This document shows, piece by piece, positions 15,698 to 24,171 of a DNA stretch of 64,000 bases (position 1 is the stretch's first letter; each line of letters begins with the position of its first letter). The position numbers were made by a program, and so were the translations under genes. The stretch is from Zhengella mangrovi (GTDB lineage: Bacteria; Pseudomonadota; Alphaproteobacteria; Rhizobiales; Rhizobiaceae): contig NZ_PDVP01000002.1 in assembly GCF_002727065.1 (NCBI RefSeq), forward strand, positions 434,001 through 498,000. Reading direction: 5' to 3'. A model generated the notes under the pieces. It ran no database searches. It worked only from the letters and a program-made list of their open reading frames with translations, and was not told where the DNA came from.

Positions 15698-16273
15698 ATG
15701 TTGTCAGAATGGCTACGACAGGTGATGGAAACGTCCGGGGTGAAACAGGCAGAGCTCTCTCGCCTGCTCACTGTAATGCTTGGTCGATCTATTGATCGCG
15801 CCGCAGTGAACAAGATGTTGAAAGGCACTCGTGCAATATCCGGAGACGAGTTGATCGCCATTTCCACGATTACAGGATTTGACGCTCCAAGGGAGCGAGT
15901 CGTCCCAATCGTCGGAAGAGTTGGAGCTGGGGCGGTAGTCGAGGCCACAGAAGATGGCAACAACGGTGAGCAGGTAGAAGCACCAGCTCAATCAGTTCCA
16001 TCAACTGTAGCGGTTGAGGTCGTTGGCGACTCAATGTTCCCGGCATATGAACCAGGAGACCTCATTTTCTACTCGCGACACCTACCAGCCGATGAGATGC
16101 TAAATCGGCGAGCCGTCGTGAAATTAGCGACTGGAGAGATATTAGTGAAACGGATTCGCCCGGGCTCGACGGCTGGGTTTCACAATCTTGAGAGCCTGAA
16201 CCCACTGTTTTCCACCATAGAAGATACCGTGATAGAGTGGGCCGCTCCAATCGATTGGAGCAAGCCACGATAG
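15698..16273 (+). CDS. CI-like repressor with S24 (LexA-type) autoprotease domain
   Basis: The product has 191 residues. Residues 1-60 form an HTH region (VKQAELSRLLTVMLGRSIDRAAVNKMLKG). The C-terminal domain has the cleavage pair Ala77-Gly78 in GRVGAGAV, nucleophile Ser112 in VVGDSMFPAYEPGD and base Lys151 in EILVKRI. The 35-residue spacing from cleavage site to Ser equals LexA's, so SOS-type self-cleavage and prophage induction are expected. The gene is clearly more AT-rich than its neighbours. It diverges from cro. Confidence 0.92.
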   Translation: MLSEWLRQVMETSGVKQAELSRLLTVMLGRSIDRAAVNKMLKGTRAISGDELIAISTITGFDAPRERVVPIVGRVGAGAVVEATEDGNNGEQVEAPAQSVPSTVAVEVVGDSMFPAYEPGDLIFYSRHLPADEMLNRRAVVKLATGEILVKRIRPGSTAGFHNLESLNPLFSTIEDTVIEWAAPIDWSKPR

Positions 16274-16317
16274 TTGACCGCAAGAGCATCCGAGTCTGCT
16301 TCATATATATGTTTCTT

Positions 16318-16361
16318 ATTTCGCTACATTTCTAATTGCAGAAAGTAGCGTATATCGCTAC
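16318..16361. promoter_or_regulatory. operators of the rightward int operon promoter
   Basis: A perfect palindrome GTAGCG-TATAT-CGCTAC lies at 16345-16361. Eighteen bases upstream is TCGCTACATT (16321-16330), identical to the minus-strand 10-mer overlapping the cro -10. Both lie between the repressor stop and the first rightward gene, in AT-rich DNA. They are probably bound by the CI repressor, which would silence the int operon in the lysogen. A -35/-10 pair could not be fixed with certainty. Confidence 0.65.
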
Positions 16362-16389
16362 CTTCTCCTGCCAAACCCGGGAGAAGCAA

Positions 16390-16629
16390 ATGATCCAGTT
16401 CCAGGAAAGACCGAAACCCGCAGGCATCGTCCGCGCGCCTTGCCGTGATGCGCTCGTTCGCCGTCTCGCTGACGACATGCGGGAGATGGCTTTTGCCGGT
16501 GAAAACGTGAACGCGGAGACACTGGCCCAGCGCGGCTGGCCGGAAGCTGCCGTCACTCGCCTCGGCCCTCGTGCTGTCGAGATGGCGCGGCGCGCATCGA
16601 TCCGGCGGGTCGGCGAGCTGCGGCCATGA
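16390..16629 (+). CDS. small phage protein of unknown function
   Basis: The product has 79 residues from MIQFQERPKP, with GGGAG eight bases before the ATG. The middle, RDALVRRLADDMREMAFAGENVNAETLAQRGW, suggests a helical DNA-binding-like fold with a possible HTH. It is the first gene after the rightward operators, so it is the first gene expressed from that promoter. Confidence 0.7.
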   Translation: MIQFQERPKPAGIVRAPCRDALVRRLADDMREMAFAGENVNAETLAQRGWPEAAVTRLGPRAVEMARRASIRRVGELRP

Positions 16630-16802
16630 GCGCGTCCGTCCAAACGCTGCCGACAAGACAGGTTCCCACCGTGAAAGCAGTCGCAGCGGTTGCGCTTTGG
16701 CAAACACGCCGATTCGACACTACCGAAATCGCCGCTGCCCTTTCACTGTCTGAAGCCGATGTCGAGCGCATCCTCTATGCGGTGAGGGAGCACAGGGTAT
16801 GA
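16626..16802 (+). CDS. 58-residue phage protein, possible HTH
   Basis: This short frame starts at the ATG overlapping the previous stop (ATGA) and ends at TGA 16800-16802. The C-terminal half, RRFDTTEIAAALSLSEADVERILYAVRE, is a clear helix-turn-helix pattern of the sigma-70 region 4/LuxR sort. Function unknown. The tight overlaps with both neighbours make it credible despite its size. Confidence 0.62.
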   Translation: MSASVQTLPTRQVPTVKAVAAVALWQTRRFDTTEIAAALSLSEADVERILYAVREHRV

Positions 16803-16963
16803 CGCGGCTTGGCACCTTCGAAGGCGTTAACGCCACCCGCCGGGCTGCGCTTGCAAGGGCAACAGCAGGCACGTCGCGGCCGGTCTTGCTGGCGATCGCT
16901 GTCATTGCCTGGTCCGCCGCCCTGCTGTTGCTGGTTCACGCGTTGGCGGGAGGCAACGCATGA
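16799..16963 (+). CDS. 54-residue single-pass membrane protein
   Basis: The frame starts at ATG 16799 overlapping the previous stop, and ends at TGA 16961-16963. A basic N-terminus is followed by one hydrophobic helix (VLLAIAVIAWSAALLLLVHAL, about residues 29-49). No motif is recognised. Four-base overlaps on both sides support real translation. Confidence 0.55.
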   Translation: MTRLGTFEGVNATRRAALARATAGTSRPVLLAIAVIAWSAALLLLVHALAGGNA

Positions 16964-17079
16964 CCGCGCTCCGCAACCTGCTCAGCGCCCCTCGTCAGCC
17001 GACCTTCGGCAACCTGGTGGCGACCATTTTTGTCTGCGGCCTGATTTTCATGGCTGTTGCCATGGCGTGCGGAGGATGA
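16960..17079 (+). CDS. 39-residue single-pass membrane peptide
   Basis: The frame starts at ATG 16960 overlapping the previous stop and ends at TGA 17077-17079. It holds one hydrophobic helix near LVATIFVCGLIFMAVAMA. A GGAGG just before its end serves as the ribosome site of the next gene at 17084. It is very short, and its reality rests on the overlap chain. Confidence 0.45.
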   Translation: MTALRNLLSAPRQPTFGNLVATIFVCGLIFMAVAMACGG

Positions 17080-17083
17080 CGGC

Positions 17084-17794
17084 ATGGCCCGCATCCTGAT
17101 CGGCTGCGAGACGTCCGGCATTGCCCGACGCGCCTTTGCCGCGCGCGGTCATGATGTGTGGTCCTGCGATATCCTCCCAGCCGAGGACCGTTCGAACCAG
17201 CACATCATCTGCGACATCCGCGACGGCATCCTGGAGGATGGCTGGAATCTGTTGGCGGTCATGCACCCGCCCTGCACCCGCCTTTGCCGTTCCGGCCGCC
17301 GCTGGATGAGCGGACCCGGCAAGTGGACGCCGCCGAAACAGCTTCCGGCCGGTCGCAGCTGGGACGACATGCGTCAGGAGTTCGAGCTTGGCGTGTCGAT
17401 TTTCACCGCGTGCTGGCAGGCGCCGATTGATTGCATTGCGATCGAGAACCCCGAGATGAACGACCTTGCCCGCGACCAGATGCCGGCTGACCTACCCGCC
17501 CCTGCCATGGTGCAACCGTTCTGGTTTGGCGAGCCGGCCTACAAGGCCACTGGCTGGTATCTGCGCGATCTCGCGCCGCTGGTACCGACGAACGTCCTGC
17601 CGGAACCCGAACGCGGGTCCGACGAGTGGAAGCGCTGGAACCGGGTGCACCGCATGCCACCCGGCCCCGAGCGTGCCCGCCTTCGCAGCCGGAGCTTCCC
17701 CGGAATGATGAACGCCGCCGCTGACCAGTGGGGACAGCAGGCACGCGACGCATACGAAGTCCGAACGATGGAGGCAATGTCATGCCACTCCTGA
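17084..17794 (+). CDS. small cytosine-C5-methyltransferase-like phage protein
   Basis: The product has 236 residues, with GGAGG ahead of the ATG. The N-terminus MARILIGCETSGIARRAF and GHDVWSCDILPA resemble motifs I-II of m5C methyltransferases (SAM binding). HPPCT at 61-65 matches the PC motif with Cys64 as nucleophile, and IENP at 120-123 resembles ENV. The usual target-recognition region is missing or very short. It could be a minimal modification enzyme or a binder that lost catalysis. Such genes are widespread in phages and poorly characterised. Confidence 0.65.
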   Translation: MARILIGCETSGIARRAFAARGHDVWSCDILPAEDRSNQHIICDIRDGILEDGWNLLAVMHPPCTRLCRSGRRWMSGPGKWTPPKQLPAGRSWDDMRQEFELGVSIFTACWQAPIDCIAIENPEMNDLARDQMPADLPAPAMVQPFWFGEPAYKATGWYLRDLAPLVPTNVLPEPERGSDEWKRWNRVHRMPPGPERARLRSRSFPGMMNAAADQWGQQARDAYEVRTMEAMSCHS

Positions 17795-18111
17795 CCCCTG
17801 AGCAGGCGGCCCGCGAGCTTGCAGTTTCGGTCAAGCACCTGCGCATGCTTCCGATCGCTTTCGTTGACATTGGCGCCGGAGGCCGCACGATACGCCGGTA
17901 TGACCCTGCCGACCTGCAGGCTTTCGTGGAGGAGAAACGATGTCTGTCTACCGCCGCAAAGGGCAAATCGTCTACAGTTACGACTTCCGCCATCGTGGCC
18001 ATCGATTTCACGGCCCGACGGGAGAAACCGGCAAGCGCGAAGCGCAAGCCGCCGAGCGGGCGATCCGCGAGCGGGTCAAGGCCGGGACGTTCGACGCCGG
18101 CCGGCCGCTGA
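17782..18111 (+). CDS. putative excisionase (MerR-like HTH)
   Basis: The product has up to 109 residues, starting MPLLTPEQAARELAVSVKHLR. The first 55 residues match a small winged HTH of Xis/MerR type, with TIRRYDPADLQAFVEEKR at its end. The frame continues 172 bases into the integrase gene (start 17940) in another frame, giving a basic, low-complexity tail. It overlaps the previous gene by 13 bases. Excisionase function is inferred from fold and position before int. Confidence 0.68.
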   Translation: MPLLTPEQAARELAVSVKHLRMLPIAFVDIGAGGRTIRRYDPADLQAFVEEKRCLSTAAKGKSSTVTTSAIVAIDFTARREKPASAKRKPPSGRSASGSRPGRSTPAGR

Positions 18112-19019
18112 CATTCGCCGCGGCCGCGACCCTCTACTGGTCGGAGGTCGGCCAGTTCCTGAAGAACGACGACGACGCCTGGCGCTGGCTCGGCTGGCTG
18201 CAGCGTCAGCTCGGCGAACGGACGCTGGTCACCGCGATCGACAATGCCACCGTCGCCCGTCTGGTGGCGCTGCGCCGCGCCGACGGCGTGTCGAACGCGA
18301 CCGTCAACCGGTCGGTGATCGAGCCGCTGCGCGCCATCGTGCGCCGCGCCAGAGATGTGTGGGGAGCCAGCACGCAGACGATCGACTGGCGCCGGCACGC
18401 GCTCCGGGAAGCGCAGGAGCGGATCCGCGAACTGACGACCGAGGAAGAGGCCCGCTACTTCGCGGCGCTCAGACCCGATTATCACCCGGTGATGCGCTTC
18501 GCGTTGCTCAGCGGTTGCCGCATGCAGGAGATCCTGGACATGCGCTGGCAGGACGTCGACTGGACCGGTCGACGGATCACGGTCACCGGCAAGGGCGACC
18601 GGACACGCCGGATCCCGATGTCGGATGGCATCCTCGACCTGTTGCGGCCGCTGCGCGACTTCACCGGGCCCGTGTTCAGCTACGAGAGCAAGCGCGCTGA
18701 CAAAGCGCCGCGTGGCGCCCGCGTGCGGATCAGTCGCGAGGGTCTGAAGATCACCCACAAGCGGACCTGCGTCAAAGCCGGGATCGAGGACTTCCGCTTC
18801 CACGACTTCCGGCACACGGCGGCCACCCGACTGGCGCGCCAAGTCGGCAACCTGAAGGCCGTCCAGCATCTGCTCGGCCACCAGGACATCGCCACGACCG
18901 GCCGCTATGCCCACGTGACCGGCGATGATCTGCTCGCTGCAATGAATGCCACGGAAAGTGCCACCGCGGCGCGCGTGGCAGGTGACAAGGTATTGACAGA
19001 GAAAGGAAAACGGAGATGA
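17940..19019 (+). CDS. phage tyrosine integrase
   Basis: The product has 359 residues. An N-terminal arm-binding region is followed by a core-binding domain and the catalytic domain. The active-site set is complete: Arg194 (SGCRMQEI), Lys218 (GKGD), His288 and Arg291 (HDFRHTAATRL), His314 (LLGHQDIATT) and nucleophile Tyr323 (GRYAHV). Its stop is 11 bases from the split tRNA-Pro, the usual arrangement of integrase beside its attachment site. Confidence 0.94.
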   Translation: MSVYRRKGQIVYSYDFRHRGHRFHGPTGETGKREAQAAERAIRERVKAGTFDAGRPLTFAAAATLYWSEVGQFLKNDDDAWRWLGWLQRQLGERTLVTAIDNATVARLVALRRADGVSNATVNRSVIEPLRAIVRRARDVWGASTQTIDWRRHALREAQERIRELTTEEEARYFAALRPDYHPVMRFALLSGCRMQEILDMRWQDVDWTGRRITVTGKGDRTRRIPMSDGILDLLRPLRDFTGPVFSYESKRADKAPRGARVRISREGLKITHKRTCVKAGIEDFRFHDFRHTAATRLARQVGNLKAVQHLLGHQDIATTGRYAHVTGDDLLAAMNATESATAARVAGDKVLTEKGKRR

Positions 19020-19029
19020 GCGAGGGCGA

Positions 19030-19068
<39 letters not shown>

Positions 19069-19231
19069 GACATGCGGGTAGCCGATACACGCCCTTCAGC
19101 GCGGACGCAACCGCTTTCCCGGCGGTGATGACGCATTGTTGGCGCCCGCGAACCGGCCGAGCGCACGGAACCGTGGCGCGAGCCGCTGCCATGGCGGTGA
19201 TTCCCGCCGGAAAGCCGCGGTCGCGACCACT

Positions 19232-19615
19232 TCAACAGGGATCTCCGCCCTGGATCAGGGTCATGTAGTCCTCGACGGCCATGTCTTCCGCCATGGTGAC
19301 GCAGCCGTCCTTCACGAAGGCCAGAAGCACCTTGCCGTTTCCGGCGCAATGGAGAACCCAGACGGTGTCCGGCGGGCACGTGCCGCCGGCCTCGAGGCAG
19401 GAATAGGCGCGCAGGACCTCGTCGCGCTCCGGTCCCGCCAGATCGCGATGGCGCAGGCCCGGGTTTCGCTGTTCGACATCCCGCAGCCAGACAGACCATT
19501 CCAGCTCCGGCCGCGCACAAAGCCGTTCACTGCCGAAGGCCGAGGCCACCGGCGCCAACGCCAGGAGACCTGCAACGAAAACCCTTTGCACCAGTCGCCC
19601 TGCCCGGCCTGTCAT
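19232..19615 (-). CDS. secreted protein of unknown function
   Basis: The product has 127 residues from MTGRAGRLVQRVF; the signal peptide VFVAGLLALAPVASA is followed by a mature domain with four Cys (LCARPE, YSCLEAG, GTCPPD, HCAGN) and further ones near the end, suggesting disulfides in the periplasm. The sequence is otherwise unfamiliar. It is the first host gene right of the prophage. An in-frame ATG at 19684 is possible but lacks a signal-peptide start. Confidence 0.7.
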   Translation of the reverse strand: MTGRAGRLVQRVFVAGLLALAPVASAFGSERLCARPELEWSVWLRDVEQRNPGLRHRDLAGPERDEVLRAYSCLEAGGTCPPDTVWVLHCAGNGKVLLAFVKDGCVTMAEDMAVEDYMTLIQGGDPC

Positions 19616-19720
19616 GGCGTGCCCTCCCCAGCCTTTTCCTGCCCAAGGTTTCCCGAAACGGACCGCGAGGTCAAATCGCGGCATGAGGTTGGCGGATGCC
19701 CGCGGCGTGCTGACCGGGCT

Positions 19721-20434
19721 TTACAGATCCAGGCTTCCCTGGCGCCGGTCCATCTGCTCGACGACCTGGCCGGCAAGGCGCCGGGTGATGCGGCTGCCGC
19801 GTTCCAGCGATGCCTGGTCGATGGCCTCGACGACCGTGGCCGCCGCGTCGAGCGAGCGTTCGATCCGGCGGACGAGATAGCTGACGACGCCCGGCTCGAC
19901 CATCAGCTGGCGGTCGGCGAACAGCTTGGTGATGACGCCGGCGAGCAGCATTTCGTCCGGCTCGGCGATCTCGACGGTGGTCGCCGCGCGCAAGCGCGAG
20001 GCCAGGTCCGGCAGGGTCACCGACCAGGCGCCGGGAAAACGCCGCGCCGTCAGCAGAAGCCTGGCGCCGGATGCGCGCACCTCGTTGATGAGATGGAACA
20101 GGCCGGTTTCGTCCAGCCCGGGCCGGTCGGCGTCATCGACCAGCGCGGCGCCGGCCGCGATGGCCGCCCGGCGGGCCGGCGCATCCAGGTCAGAGGCATC
20201 GAGGGCGGCGGCGCCGGACAGTTCGGTCCAGATGGCGGCGAGATGGCTCTTGCCGGCGCCTGCGGGCCCGGCCAGCACCACGACGGGCGACGGCCAGTCC
20301 GGCCAGTTGTCGACCAGGGCCACGGCCTGGGCATTGGCCGGCGTCACCACCAGTTCATCGCGCGAGCGGCCGGGTTCCTGCGCCAGGTCGAGCGGCAATT
20401 GCCGCGGCGTTTCCGTCCCGGGGGGCGACATCAC
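19721..20434 (-). CDS. hdaA: HdaA, regulator of DnaA inactivation
   Basis: The product has 237 residues. It is a short DnaA-homologous AAA+ protein lacking the DnaA domain IV. QLPLDL at residues 12-17 matches the beta-clamp binding motif and GPAGAGKS at 56-63 is Walker A. HdaA binds the replicative clamp and promotes DnaA-ATP hydrolysis, limiting re-initiation. The gene overlaps the AI-2E permease stop by four bases, the order seen widely in Hyphomicrobiales. Confidence 0.9.
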   Translation of the reverse strand: MMSPPGTETPRQLPLDLAQEPGRSRDELVVTPANAQAVALVDNWPDWPSPVVVLAGPAGAGKSHLAAIWTELSGAAALDASDLDAPARRAAIAAGAALVDDADRPGLDETGLFHLINEVRASGARLLLTARRFPGAWSVTLPDLASRLRAATTVEIAEPDEMLLAGVITKLFADRQLMVEPGVVSYLVRRIERSLDAAATVVEAIDQASLERGSRITRRLAGQVVEQMDRRQGSLDL

Positions 20435-21591
20435 GTGGCCGGGCCTTCGCCGTCATCGGCGGGCGCATGCCCGTGGCCGCGGTAGACCGGGCTGGAGAGA
20501 TAGGACTTCAGGCCGAAGCGGGCCAGCACGCCGACGGCTGCGGCCGCGGGAACCGCGATCAGCAGGCCGACGAAGCCGAACAGCATGCCGAAGGCGAACA
20601 GGGCAAACATCAGCCAGACCGGGTGCAGGCCGACCCGGTTGCCGACCAGCTTGGGCTGCAGGATGTTGCCTTCGAGGAACTGGCCGGAAAAGAAGACGAC
20701 CGCCACGGCGGCAATCCACAGCCAGTCCGGCCAGAACTGCACCGTGGCCACGCCGAGCGAGACGGCCAGGCCGACCAGAGAGCCAATGTAGGGAATGAAG
20801 GAGATCAGGCCGGCGACGAGGCCGATCAGCAGGCCGAAGTTGAGGCCTACCAGGGTGAGGCCGATCGCGTAGAAGACGCCGAGCACCAGGCAGACCGTGC
20901 CCTGCCCGCGGATGAAGCCGGCGATGGCATTGTTGATGTCGCGCGCGATCTCGCGCACCGCCTCGACGTGGTCGCGCGGCACCCAGCTGTCGACGCGGGC
21001 CACCATGTGGTCCCAGTCGAGCAGCATGTAGAAGGCGACGACCGGGGTGACGACGAACAGGCCGGCGATGTCGACCAGCGCCTTGCCGGAACTCCAGATC
21101 GACTGGGCCAGGGTGGAGAGGAAACCGGCGCCCTGCGTGAGCAGCGTGTTGACCCCGTCGCGGATGCCCTGCGGGTCGGTGCCGAGAACGCGTTTGAGCC
21201 ATTGCGCGTCGAAACTGCCAAGCAGGTTCTGCAGGCTGGAAACCAGTTGCGGCAGGCGCTCGATGAAGCCGGCGAGCTGTGTGGCGAGCACCGGCACGAC
21301 GATCATCAGCGCCAGCAGGAAGGCGACGACGAAGCCGATCAGGATGACGATGGTGGACGCGAGCCGCGACAGGCCCATGCGCTCCAGCCGGTCGGCCACC
21401 GGATCGAGGAAATAGGCCAGCGCCATGCCCGCCACGAAAGGCAGCAGGATGGAGCGGAACACGTAGAGAAAGCCCAGGAACACGACGGCGAAGACCAGCC
21501 AGAAGACGACCTGCCGGCGCAGGGCCGCTCCCGCCCGGGCAGCGGCCGCATCCTCGGCGTCCATGTCAGGTTTCGTCTTCGCGCGCGCCAT
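20431..21591 (-). CDS. AI-2E family transporter (PerM-like)
   Basis: The product has 386 residues. It contains about eight hydrophobic helices, including [20 protein letters not shown] at the start and a long central amphipathic region before VYRG. The conserved [16 protein letters not shown] and [19 protein letters not shown] blocks are typical of the AI-2E/UPF0118 family. The substrate is not known for this subgroup. A start at 21564, just after the previous stop, is also possible. Confidence 0.88.
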   Translation of the reverse strand: MARAKTKPDMDAEDAAAARAGAALRRQVVFWLVFAVVFLGFLYVFRSILLPFVAGMALAYFLDPVADRLERMGLSRLASTIVILIGFVVAFLLALMIVVPVLATQLAGFIERLPQLVSSLQNLLGSFDAQWLKRVLGTDPQGIRDGVNTLLTQGAGFLSTLAQSIWSSGKALVDIAGLFVVTPVVAFYMLLDWDHMVARVDSWVPRDHVEAVREIARDINNAIAGFIRGQGTVCLVLGVFYAIGLTLVGLNFGLLIGLVAGLISFIPYIGSLVGLAVSLGVATVQFWPDWLWIAAVAVVFFSGQFLEGNILQPKLVGNRVGLHPVWLMFALFAFGMLFGFVGLLIAVPAAAAVGVLARFGLKSYLSSPVYRGHGHAPADDGEGPAT

Positions 21592-22120
21592 AACCGCCCA
21601 TGTGTTTGAGCCAGGTGAACAGATAGGCCGCGGCGGAAGCGCCGGTCAAGACCGCGGTCAGCGTTATCAGGCCGGCGCGGATCCACGCCGGCCCCGGGGC
21701 GATGGCCAGTTCGCCGAGCACGGCCGCGGCCAGCACGATCTGGGCAACGGTGTTGGCCTTGGAGACGAAGAGCGGATGCATCTTGACCGGGTTGCCCATG
21801 ACCGCCGACAGCATGACCGCGCCGACGATCATGGCGTCGCGGCTGACGATGGCGATGACGAGCCAGTTGGGCAGTTCGGCGAGGTAGCCGAGGACGACGA
21901 AGACGCTGACGAGCAGCAGCTTGTCGGCAAGCGGATCAAGGTAGGCGCCAAGCTCCGAGCGCTGGTTGAACTGGCGGGCGATGAAGCCGTCGACGCCATC
22001 GGATATGCCGGCCAGGACGAAGCCGACCAGGGCAAGGACCATTTGCCCGTCCAGCATGGCGTTGATGATGACCGGCACCATCAGGAAACGCACCAGCGTT
22101 ATGATGTTGGGTATCGTCAA
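21566..22120 (-). CDS. CDP-alcohol phosphatidyltransferase (PgsA/cardiolipin synthase-like)
   Basis: The product has 184 residues. The family motif is intact: [27 protein letters not shown] fits DGx2ARx8Gx3Dx3D around residues 41-63. About five to six membrane helices follow. It transfers a phosphatidyl group from CDP-diacylglycerol, probably to glycerol-3-phosphate or phosphatidylglycerol. A second such gene (pgsA) lies at 35.6 kb, so this one is likely a paralog. It is read just before the AI-2E permease gene. Confidence 0.88.
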   Translation of the reverse strand: MTIPNIITLVRFLMVPVIINAMLDGQMVLALVGFVLAGISDGVDGFIARQFNQRSELGAYLDPLADKLLLVSVFVVLGYLAELPNWLVIAIVSRDAMIVGAVMLSAVMGNPVKMHPLFVSKANTVAQIVLAAAVLGELAIAPGPAWIRAGLITLTAVLTGASAAAYLFTWLKHMGGYGAREDET

Positions 22121-22297
22121 TCGGCACCTGCGGAACGTTCAGACCTCCTATTTGGGCGTGCGCAACCGTGCTGGCAAGCCCAATCGCGCGGCGCGCCGGA
22201 GCGGCCAAAGCTGTGCGGCGGCATCGCGGCGTTCTTGCGGGCGGGCGCTGTTCGTGTCATGAGCACCCGATATGCCCGACAAACCCTGGAAGACGCC

Positions 22298-23362
22298 ATG
22301 AGCGAGACGAAGAACGGCCTTTCCTATGCCGACGCAGGTGTCGACATCGACGCCGGCAACAGCCTTGTGGACAAGATCAAGCCGATGGTGCGGTCGACCC
22401 GGCGCCCGGGGGCCGATGGCGAGATCGGCGGGTTCGGCGGCCTGTTCGACCTGAAGGCGGCGGGCTTTTCCGACCCGGTCCTGGTGGCCGCCAACGACGG
22501 CGTGGGCACCAAGCTGAAGATCGCCATCGACGCGGACAAGCACGATACGGTGGGCATCGACCTCGTCGCCATGTGCGTCAACGACCTCGTTGTCCAGGGC
22601 GCCGAGCCGCTGTTCTTCCTCGACTATTTCGCCACCGGCAAGCTCGACCCCGACCAGGGCGCGGCCATCGTGGCGGGCATTGCCGAGGGCTGCCGGCAGG
22701 CGGGCTGCGCGCTGATCGGCGGCGAGACGGCGGAAATGCCGGGCATGTATGCCGGCGGCGACTACGACCTCGCCGGTTTCGCCGTGGGCGCGGCCGAGCG
22801 CGGGTCGCTGCTGCCCTCCGGCCACATCATGGAAGGCGACGTCATCCTCGGTCTCGCCTCCTCCGGCGTTCACTCCAACGGCTATTCGCTGGTGCGCAAG
22901 ATCGTCGAGAAGAGCGGCCTTTCCTGGTCCGACCCGGCGCCCTTCGAGGACGGCAGGACGCTCGGCGAGGCGCTGCTGGAACCGACGCGCATCTACGTCA
23001 AGCCGCTGCTGGCGACGATCCGCGAGGTCGGCGCCATCAAGGCGCTGGCGCATATCACCGGCGGCGGCTTCACCGAGAACATCCCGCGCGTGCTGCCGGA
23101 CCACTACGCGGCCGAGATCGACCTGGAAGCCTTCGAGGTTCCGGCCGTCTTCTCCTGGCTGGCGGAACAGGGCGGCGTCGCGGAACGGGAGATGCTGCGC
23201 ACCTTCAACTGCGGCATCGGCATGGTGGCCGTGGTCGAAGCGGACCAGGCCGCGCAGGCAATCGCCGTGCTCCAGCGCGAGGGCGAACACGTGGAAATCA
23301 TCGGACGGATCGTGCCGCGGCGCGAACACGGGGTGACCTATTCGGGAACGCTCGACCTGTGA
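22298..23362 (+). CDS. purM: phosphoribosylformylglycinamidine cyclo-ligase PurM
   Basis: The product has 354 residues from [14 protein letters not shown]. It makes aminoimidazole ribotide in purine synthesis. [33 protein letters not shown] and [11 protein letters not shown] are PurM signatures. The open frame extends upstream, but relatives begin at [10 protein letters not shown], so the ATG at 22298 was chosen. It overlaps purN by four bases (GTGA), giving a two-gene operon. Confidence 0.96.
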   Translation: MSETKNGLSYADAGVDIDAGNSLVDKIKPMVRSTRRPGADGEIGGFGGLFDLKAAGFSDPVLVAANDGVGTKLKIAIDADKHDTVGIDLVAMCVNDLVVQGAEPLFFLDYFATGKLDPDQGAAIVAGIAEGCRQAGCALIGGETAEMPGMYAGGDYDLAGFAVGAAERGSLLPSGHIMEGDVILGLASSGVHSNGYSLVRKIVEKSGLSWSDPAPFEDGRTLGEALLEPTRIYVKPLLATIREVGAIKALAHITGGGFTENIPRVLPDHYAAEIDLEAFEVPAVFSWLAEQGGVAEREMLRTFNCGIGMVAVVEADQAAQAIAVLQREGEHVEIIGRIVPRREHGVTYSGTLDL

Positions 23363-24000
23363 CGTCCCAGCCGCGCAAACGCACCGCCGTGCTCATTTCC
23401 GGGCGCGGGTCCAACATGACGGCGCTGATCCAGGCGGCGATGGATCCTTCCTTCCCCGCGGAGATCGCGCTCGTCATCTCCAACAAGGCCGATGCCAAGG
23501 GGCTGGAAACGGCGCGCAAGGCCGGTATCGCGACCAGGGTCATCTCCTACCGCGACCATGGCAGCCGCGAGGCCCATGACGCGGCCATCGACGCGGCCCT
23601 GCGCGAGGCCGGCATCGAGATCGTGGCGCTGGCCGGCTACATGCGGCTGCTGACGCCGGGGTTCGTGCGGTCCTGGCAGGGACGGATGATCAATATCCAC
23701 CCCGCCCTGCTGCCGCTGTTCAAGGGGCTGGACACGCACAACCGCGCTCTGGACGCCGGTGTCCGGGTGCACGGCTGCACCGTGCATTTCGTCACCCCCG
23801 ACATGGACGAGGGGCCGATCATCGCCCAGGCCGCCGTGCCGGTGAAGACCGGCGACACGGAAGACACGCTGGCGGCCCGCGTGCTGGAAGCCGAACATGC
23901 CACCTACCCGGAAGCGCTGGCGATGGTGGCGCGCGGCGACGTGCGCATGGCGGGCAACGGCCGCGCCATTTTCCGTGGCCAGGCAAACGCGGCGGGCTGA
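23359..24000 (+). CDS. purN: phosphoribosylglycinamide formyltransferase PurN
   Basis: The product has 213 residues and starts at GTG 23359 overlapping the purM stop. It has the GRGSNM phosphate loop near residue 17, then [11 protein letters not shown] and the formyl-transfer block [23 protein letters not shown] with the catalytic Asn-His-Asp set; HGCTVHFV and D-E-GPII follow. It uses 10-formyl-tetrahydrofolate. It is coupled to purM. Confidence 0.96.
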   Translation: MTSQPRKRTAVLISGRGSNMTALIQAAMDPSFPAEIALVISNKADAKGLETARKAGIATRVISYRDHGSREAHDAAIDAALREAGIEIVALAGYMRLLTPGFVRSWQGRMINIHPALLPLFKGLDTHNRALDAGVRVHGCTVHFVTPDMDEGPIIAQAAVPVKTGDTEDTLAARVLEAEHATYPEALAMVARGDVRMAGNGRAIFRGQANAAG

Positions 24001-24171
24001 GGGCCCGGCCGGCGGCCGGCGGAGCCGGGCGTCAGCCCATGACAGCTACGGCCATGACGGGCGAATTCCACATCGTCCGAGGCGGTTTTCGGACAAACAT
24101 GCTATGATCTGATCGGACGTCGCATACCGGGGCAACCACTCCCGTATTTTCGCTTTGAGGGGAGGCAAGTC

